From Bacteroidota bacterium (lineage in GTDB: Bacteria; Bacteroidota; Bacteroidia; Chitinophagales; Chitinophagaceae): a stretch of DNA of 9,742 nt. This document shows, piece after piece, positions 6,781-9,742 of the stretch. Each line of letters begins with the position of its first letter. Within the stretch, counting starts at the first letter, position 1. A program made the translations under genes and the position numbers. Below the pieces are notes generated by a model, which saw only the letters and a program-made list of their open reading frames with translations, did not search any database and had not been told where the DNA came from. The stretch is from the NCBI GenBank assembly GCA_023429365.1, contig JAEYVW010000332.1, positions 1 through 9,742 of the forward strand. Direction: 5' to 3'.

Positions 6781-7336
6781 TTTTATAATGCGTAAAGAAT
6801 ATCTTTTTCAACCTAACCAGGCATTTATATTTCTGGGTTTTGGCATTTTCTGCATTGGTATAACCAAAACTGGCTGCAATTTCCTGCATATTTTGTTTTT
6901 GCAGGTAAAATGCTTCGAGCAGGCTTTTACAAGGCTCCCCCAGGCTCATGATAGCTTTTCCCATCATTTCAAACTCCGCATCCCTCCGGGTATGTTCACT
7001 AATATCTTCTTCAACAGAAACCGCTGCCTCCGCGCCACTCAATTCCCCGATATATCGGTTGGCTTGTTGTAATTTCTTGAGCCACAGGCGTCTGGATACT
7101 GAATACACATAGGTTTTGATCAAACAGTTCAATTCAAAACTTCCCGACCTCGCTTTCTCATACAACACGATCATTGCTTCCTGAAATATGTCCTTTGCAT
7201 CATCTGGAGTGCCGTTGTTGTTGATAATCAACGACTGAACAGTACCGAAATTTTCTTTGTAGATCGTCTCAACGGCTTTTTTATCGTTGCGTGCCAGTCC
7301 TTGAAGTAAGATCCTTTCGTGATTCTCTGCGTTCAC
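6761..7336 (-). CDS. ECF-type RNA polymerase sigma factor (sigma-70 family)
   Basis: The 191-residue protein has the two-domain ECF layout. Sigma-2 covers about residues 22-90, with the region 2.2 core-binding segment DDAKDIFQEAMIVLYEK at 45-61 and a region 2.3/2.4-like stretch (IKTYVYSVSRRLWLKKL) at 73-89. Sigma-4 covers about 125-182, with LGEPCKSLLEAFYLQKQNMQEIA and the helix-turn-helix ASFGYTNAENAKTQKYKCLVRLKK. It should direct RNA polymerase to a small regulon, probably envelope related given its partner. The start is GTG (7336): a stop lies in frame three codons upstream (TAA AGG ATA GTG) and no Met occurs before residue 55. AAAGGA at 7344-7339 sits two bases from the GTG. It is the first gene of an operon with the anti-sigma-like protease. 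No TAnnTTTG promoter is visible upstream, which would suit transcription by an ECF factor, perhaps itself. Confidence 0.9.
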   Translation of the reverse strand: MNAENHERILLQGLARNDKKAVETIYKENFGTVQSLIINNNGTPDDAKDIFQEAMIVLYEKARSGSFELNCLIKTYVYSVSRRLWLKKLQQANRYIGELSGAEAAVSVEEDISEHTRRDAEFEMMGKAIMSLGEPCKSLLEAFYLQKQNMQEIAASFGYTNAENAKTQKYKCLVRLKKIFFTHYKNGTADE

Positions 7337-7368
7337 TATCCTTTATTTAATACTTTTTTTTAAAAATA

Positions 7369-7415
7369 GTAACCCTATTGCACCCCGGGAAAATTTTTTT
7401 TAACAGTTGGGTTAC
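7369..7415. promoter_or_regulatory. Inverted GTAACCC/GGGTTAC pair between the sigma operon and the lipoprotein gene
   Basis: GTAACCC (7369-7375) and GGGTTAC (7409-7415) are perfect 7-base inverted copies, 33 bases apart, in the 142-base divergent region. ECF sigma -35 elements usually contain an AAC core, so each copy could be a -35 of the sigma factor in this operon, or the pair could be an operator. A CCCGGG palindrome lies between them at 7384-7389. The right copy runs into TACCTTTT (7413-7420), one base off TAnnTTTG, which may serve the lipoprotein gene. Confidence 0.35.
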
Positions 7416-7478
7416 CTTTTTCAATTACGGGTATAAAGACCTGAAATATTTCATAAACAAAAAATCAAAAACATCACA

Positions 7479-7664
7479 ATGAAAAAGCTTTTTATCGTGT
7501 TGGCAGTAGCAAGCCTTGGTTTTGTTGCTTGCAACAATGAAGCAGAAACAGACACAACAGCAGATACTACAGTTGTAGCTCCTGTTGAAGCAACTCCTGA
7601 TACAACAGTAGTTACTCCTGCGGACACTACTGTAGTTGCAGATACAGCTACAAAAGCAAACTAA
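7479..7664 (+). CDS. Small Thr/Val-rich lipoprotein with DTTVV repeats
   Basis: The 61-residue product has a lipoprotein signal peptide: MKK, a hydrophobic core, then GFVAC with Cys18 as the acylated residue. The -3 position is Phe, not the usual Leu, but the box is otherwise normal. The mature 44 residues are low-complexity, acidic and Thr/Val/Ala-rich, with the pentapeptide DTTVV at 29-33, 41-45 and 49-53. No folded domain is expected. Small acidic lipoproteins of this look are frequent and poorly understood in Bacteroidota; it may be an envelope spacer or stress protein. The upstream bases AAACATCACA are A-rich without a Shine-Dalgarno, as is usual here. It is divergent from the ECF sigma operon and closed by its own terminator, so it is a single-gene transcript. 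Function unknown. Confidence 0.85.
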   Translation: MKKLFIVLAVASLGFVACNNEAETDTTADTTVVAPVEATPDTTVVTPADTTVVADTATKAN

Positions 7665-7695
7665 GAAATTCCTATCGGCAAGCAAATCGTTAGGT

Positions 7696-7728
7696 AACCG
7701 TCCCACCTCCAGGTGGGGCGGTTTTTTT
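7696..7728 (+). terminator. Intrinsic terminator after the small lipoprotein gene
   Basis: AACCGTCCCACCT (7696-7708) pairs with AGGTGGGGCGGTT (7711-7723) over 13 positions with one G-U wobble. The formal 2-base loop will open to about 4 bases. Seven T residues (7722-7728) follow. It lies 32 bases after the lipoprotein stop codon. Confidence 0.93.
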
Positions 7729-7794
7729 ATCATGTATTCTGGGTAAATGTGATATCCCAGAGTACAGTTATCGACCGCTACCGCCTGAATACTT

Positions 7795-7802
7795 TACCTT
7801 TG
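7795..7802 (+). promoter_or_regulatory. -7 element TACCTTTG for the DEAD-box helicase gene
   Basis: TACCTTTG is an exact TAnnTTTG match located after the lipoprotein terminator. It predicts a transcript start near 7808 and a leader of about 30 bases before the GTG at 7839. A -33 TTG is not obvious; TTA at 7768-7770 is the nearest candidate, 24 bases away. Confidence 0.6.
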
Positions 7803-7838
7803 TGGCGTTTGCGAGATCATATTAAATAAATTTAGCCA

Positions 7839-9515
7839 GTGATTACATTTGATTCATTAGGTATTGAGGAAGGATTGTTACGTTCTATCCAGGCCCTGGG
7901 ATTTACCCAGCCTACTCCTATCCAGGAAAAAGCCATCCCCGTATTATTGCAGGGCACAAAAGACTTTATAGGCCTTGCCCAGACTGGCACGGGCAAAACG
8001 GCTGCGTTCGGCCTGCCACTATTGCAATTAATCAGGAAAGAGGACCGATTCCCCCAGGCACTGATCGTTTGCCCTACCCGCGAGCTCTGTCTCCAGATTA
8101 CCAATGACCTCACTTCATTCAAGAAAAGTGCCGGACATATTTCTGTAACTGCTGTTTATGGTGGTACTTCTATTTCGATGCAGATCCGCGACCTGAAAAA
8201 AGGTACTCATATCGTGGTGGCCACGCCTGGTCGACTGATCGACCTGATCGAAAGAAAAGCCATAAACCTCGATCAAATACATTATGTAGTACTCGATGAG
8301 GCTGACGAGATGCTCAACATGGGTTTTAAGGAGGACATCGAGTTTATCCTAAAGAATACACCCAACCGGCAAAGTACCTGGTTGTTCAGTGCTACGATGC
8401 CACCCGAGATCAGGCAGGTTAGCAAACGGTATATGGACAAACCCTTTGAGATCACGATCGGGAAGGTGAATGCGGGTAATGCTAATATCGATCACCAATA
8501 TTATACCACTCAGCATCACAATCGCTACGAAGTCTTAAAAAGGATTATCGACTTTAACCCCGGCTTGTATGGGATTGTATTTGCCCGTACCAAGGCCGAT
8601 ACCCAGGATATTGCAGAACGACTGACACGCGAAGGATATGATATCGATGCTATCCACGGTGATCTTTCCCAGCAACAACGTGATAAAGTGATGGGGTTGT
8701 TTCGTGACAAGAGTATTCAGGTGTTGATCGCAACGGATGTAGCGGCTCGTGGAATAGATGTAACTGGGATCACGCATGTTATCAACTATGAACTTCCCGA
8801 CGATGTGGAAGTTTACACGCATCGTAGCGGACGAACAGGGCGCGCAGGCAAAAGTGGAATTTCCGTTTCAATTGTCACCCCTAAAGAAATTTACCGGCTC
8901 AGGCAGATCGAACGCTTGTTGAATACCAGGATGCATAAAATGGATATACCAAGTGGAAAGGACGTGTGCAGGAAACAATTTTTTCATTTCATTGATAAAA
9001 TGCTTCAGGCGGATATCAGCCACGGTGAATACGAAACCTACATTCCATTGCTAAAAGAAAAGTTTGAGCATATCGATAAAGAGGAGATACTGCAACGTGT
9101 AGCGGCACTCGAATTTGACCGGTTCCTTAAATATTACGAGAATGCTGCTGATCTGAATCTGCGTGAAGAAAAAAGAACAGAGCGTAGGGGAGAAGGTGTG
9201 GCACGTGAAAGAGGTGTGGATACCAGAGGCAGGAAATTTGGTGCTACCGGGAACTATCAACGACTGTTCGTAAACCTGGGAACAAAAGATGGATTTTATA
9301 AGGCCAGCTTTCTCCAGTTTATCCTTGATATGAGTGAACTGAAGAAAGATGTATTGGGCCGGATTGACATGAAAGAAATGACGTCTTGGATTGAGATTGA
9401 ACCATCTGCAGGTAAAAAAATGATCAGGGCACTCGATGGCAAAAACTATCGCGGCCGGAAGATCAGGATGAACGATGCGAACACTGGCGGGGGTAGAAAA
9501 AAAGAGCGCAGCTGA
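7839..9515 (+). CDS. DEAD-box ATP-dependent RNA helicase with DbpA-type RNA-binding domain
   Basis: This 558-residue helicase should unwind RNA during ribosome assembly or mRNA decay, as CsdA/DeaD and DbpA do. All core motifs are present: Q motif GFTQPTPIQ (21-29), motif I AQTGTGKT (47-54), PTREL (79-83), TPGR (129-132), DEAD (153-156), SAT (184-186), IVFARTK (246-252), ATDVAARGID (298-307) and HRSGRTGR (328-335). A dimerisation-like helical region follows, then a basic Arg-rich linker (about 443-468). A DbpA-type RNA-binding domain lies at 473-546 (YQRLFVNLGTKDGFY, then GRIDM, then SWIEIEPSAG, then NYRGRKIRM). Length and layout are closer to CsdA/DeaD, so no symbol is given. The start is GTG (7839): a TAG stop lies two codons upstream and the next in-frame ATG is deep inside the core. 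It has its own promoter and appears to be monocistronic. Confidence 0.93.
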   Translation: MITFDSLGIEEGLLRSIQALGFTQPTPIQEKAIPVLLQGTKDFIGLAQTGTGKTAAFGLPLLQLIRKEDRFPQALIVCPTRELCLQITNDLTSFKKSAGHISVTAVYGGTSISMQIRDLKKGTHIVVATPGRLIDLIERKAINLDQIHYVVLDEADEMLNMGFKEDIEFILKNTPNRQSTWLFSATMPPEIRQVSKRYMDKPFEITIGKVNAGNANIDHQYYTTQHHNRYEVLKRIIDFNPGLYGIVFARTKADTQDIAERLTREGYDIDAIHGDLSQQQRDKVMGLFRDKSIQVLIATDVAARGIDVTGITHVINYELPDDVEVYTHRSGRTGRAGKSGISVSIVTPKEIYRLRQIERLLNTRMHKMDIPSGKDVCRKQFFHFIDKMLQADISHGEYETYIPLLKEKFEHIDKEEILQRVAALEFDRFLKYYENAADLNLREEKRTERRGEGVARERGVDTRGRKFGATGNYQRLFVNLGTKDGFYKASFLQFILDMSELKKDVLGRIDMKEMTSWIEIEPSAGKKMIRALDGKNYRGRKIRMNDANTGGGRKKERS

Positions 9516-9523
9516 TACGGCCA

Positions 9524-9549
9524 CTGATGCAGTTCATCAGAAAATTTTC
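9524..9549 (+). terminator. Weak hairpin after the helicase gene
   Basis: CTGATG (9524-9529) pairs with CATCAG (9535-9540) around a 5-base loop, 8 bases after the helicase stop. It is followed by AAAATTTTC, not by a clean T-tract, so it may stop transcription poorly or only protect the 3' end. If it leaks, helicase transcripts would run into the attenuator downstream. Confidence 0.35.
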
Positions 9550-9567
9550 AAAAAAATAAAAAAATAA

Positions 9568-9598
9568 TTGTTCAGCAACCTGCGCGAAAGTATATTTG
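9568..9598 (+). promoter_or_regulatory. Complete -33/-7 promoter for the attenuator transcript
   Basis: TTG (9568-9570), a 20-base spacer and TATATTTG (9591-9598) form the best Bacteroidota-type promoter in the window, matching TTG-N17-23-TAnnTTTG. Transcription should start near 9603-9606, at or just before the leader-peptide ATG. Confidence 0.75.
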
Positions 9599-9605
9599 TT
9601 CACGA

Positions 9606-9689
9606 ATGACAAATGCAAACACATTCTTCGGTTTTTATTTTAGCTTCTTTTACTTTAGAATGAAGCCGGGAATGCTTTTGTTGAAATAG
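9606..9689 (+). CDS. Phe-rich attenuator leader peptide, 27 residues
   Basis: The frame starts at ATG 9606 and ends at TAG 9687-9689. Residues 7-17 read FFGFYFSFFYF: seven Phe and two Tyr in eleven residues, far beyond chance. E. coli PheL and PheM, leader peptides of pheA and pheST, have the same Phe-rich character. The tail (RMKPGMLLLK) spans segment 2 of the attenuator and is probably dictated by RNA pairing. The ATG is only 7 bases after the -7 element, so the mRNA is leaderless or almost so. The peptide is unlikely to have a function of its own; translation through the Phe codons is the signal. Both TTC and TTT codons are used. Phe is the main sensed amino acid, and Tyr may contribute. 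Confidence 0.85.
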   Translation: MTNANTFFGFYFSFFYFRMKPGMLLLK

Positions 9690-9714
9690 AAGGACAACTA
9701 AAATCAACATAGAG

Positions 9715-9742
9715 AATCCCGGCTTAACGCCGGGATTTTTTT
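9715..9742 (+). terminator. Attenuator terminator
   Basis: AATCCCGGC (9715-9723) pairs perfectly with GCCGGGATT (9729-9737) around the loop TTAAC and ends in a run of seven T (9736-9742), the last bases of the window. The 5' arm is shared with the antiterminator helix, so this terminator is conditional. Confidence 0.93.

Larger units (their letters stand above)
9604..9742 (+). ncRNA. Phenylalanine transcription attenuator leader RNA
   Basis: The roughly 139-base leader has the four-segment plan of trp/pheA attenuators. Segment 1 (CATTCTTCGG, 9622-9631) pairs with segment 2 (CCGGGAATG, 9666-9674) with one bulged T. Segment 2 (AAGCCGGGA, 9663-9671) can instead pair over 9 bp with segment 3 (TCCCGGCTT, 9717-9725), helped by TGTTGA:TCAACA (9679-9684 with 9704-9709). 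Segment 3 also pairs with segment 4 to make the terminator. A ribosome stalled on the Phe codons (9624-9656) would cover segment 1, free segment 2 and favour the antiterminator 2:3. With ample Phe-tRNA the ribosome runs on through segment 2 and the terminator forms. The pairings are read directly from sequence; the regulatory logic is inferred from known attenuators. The target gene is beyond the window, probably Phe/Tyr biosynthesis (such as prephenate dehydratase) or Phe-tRNA synthetase. Confidence 0.85.

Noticed and set aside
6629..7072. 147-residue plus-strand frame across the sigma/protease junction
   Set aside because: Antisense to two overlapping genes with clear domains; no family features.
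7425..7733. 102-residue minus-strand frame over the small lipoprotein
   Set aside because: Its Cys/Ser/Asn-rich repeats are the mirror of the DTTVV codons, and it starts inside the lipoprotein gene's terminator.
7761..7770. AGTACAGTTA shared upstream of the helicase and lipB (2086-2095)
   Set aside because: A 10-base match between two places is expected many times by chance in a window this size, and the distances to the -7 elements differ (24 and 30 bases).
9051..9524. 157-residue open frame on the minus strand over the helicase 3' end
   Set aside because: Antisense to the helicase C-terminal part, including the DbpA-type domain; composition rich in Phe/Cys/Ser typical of a shadow frame.
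9540..9549. GAAAATTTTC palindrome as an operator
   Set aside because: A 10-base A/T palindrome in A/T-rich intergenic DNA is easily chance, and it lies upstream of the likely -33 element without other support.
9715..9742. Terminator of the helicase gene
   Set aside because: It is 200 bases past the helicase stop, a complete promoter and Phe-rich leader frame lie between, and its 5' arm has an alternative partner at 9663-9671, so an attenuator is the better reading.

Overview
The window looks like ordinary chromosome of a member of the Bacteroidota, most likely family Chitinophagaceae. The evidence is the promoter elements of the TAnnTTTG (-7) type, the scarcity of well-placed Shine-Dalgarno sequences, signal peptides ending in Ala-Gln, an ECF sigma factor with a non-zinc anti-sigma domain, and the protein sequences themselves. 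No mobile element, CRISPR array, tRNA or rRNA was seen.

Layout. At the left edge is the 3' part of a secreted protein gene (+, 1-923). It converges on an RluD-type pseudouridine synthase (-, 949-2010). lipB (+, 2141-2932) diverges from rluD and converges on a small secreted beta-rich protein (-, 2950-3672). That gene lies just downstream of an ACC deaminase/D-cysteine desulfhydrase-like PLP enzyme (-, 3747-4631). The PLP enzyme shares a 61-base, near-symmetric divergent promoter region with a sugar-nucleotidyltransferase-like gene (+, 4693-5595), which ends in a strong terminator. Next is a two-gene minus-strand operon: an ECF sigma factor (6761-7336, GTG start) overlapping a membrane protein (5653-6780) that joins an anti-sigma-like cytoplasmic domain to a periplasmic trypsin-like protease. 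Divergent from it is a 61-residue Thr/Val-rich lipoprotein (+, 7479-7664) with its own terminator, then a DEAD-box RNA helicase with a DbpA-type RNA-binding domain (+, 7839-9515).

The most striking element is in the last 175 bases, which hold no long gene. A well-formed promoter (TTG-N20-TATATTTG, 9568-9598) is followed almost at once by a 27-codon reading frame (9606-9689). Residues 7-17 of that frame are FFGFYFSFFYF: seven Phe and two Tyr in eleven residues. After it come sequences able to form mutually exclusive hairpins, ending in a perfect 9-bp terminator with a T-tract at the window edge. I read this as a complete ribosome-mediated phenylalanine attenuator, with segments 1:2, 2:3 and 3:4 as in trp/pheA leaders. 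It should control an aromatic amino acid or Phe-tRNA synthetase gene just beyond the window.

The second system of note is the sigma/anti-sigma-protease pair. In the E. coli sigma-E pathway the anti-sigma factor RseA and the periplasmic protease DegS are separate proteins. Here one polypeptide carries an anti-sigma-like domain, one membrane helix, a coiled coil and an intact His-Asp-Ser protease. Both interpretations rest on sequence reading alone; no search or folding program was run.
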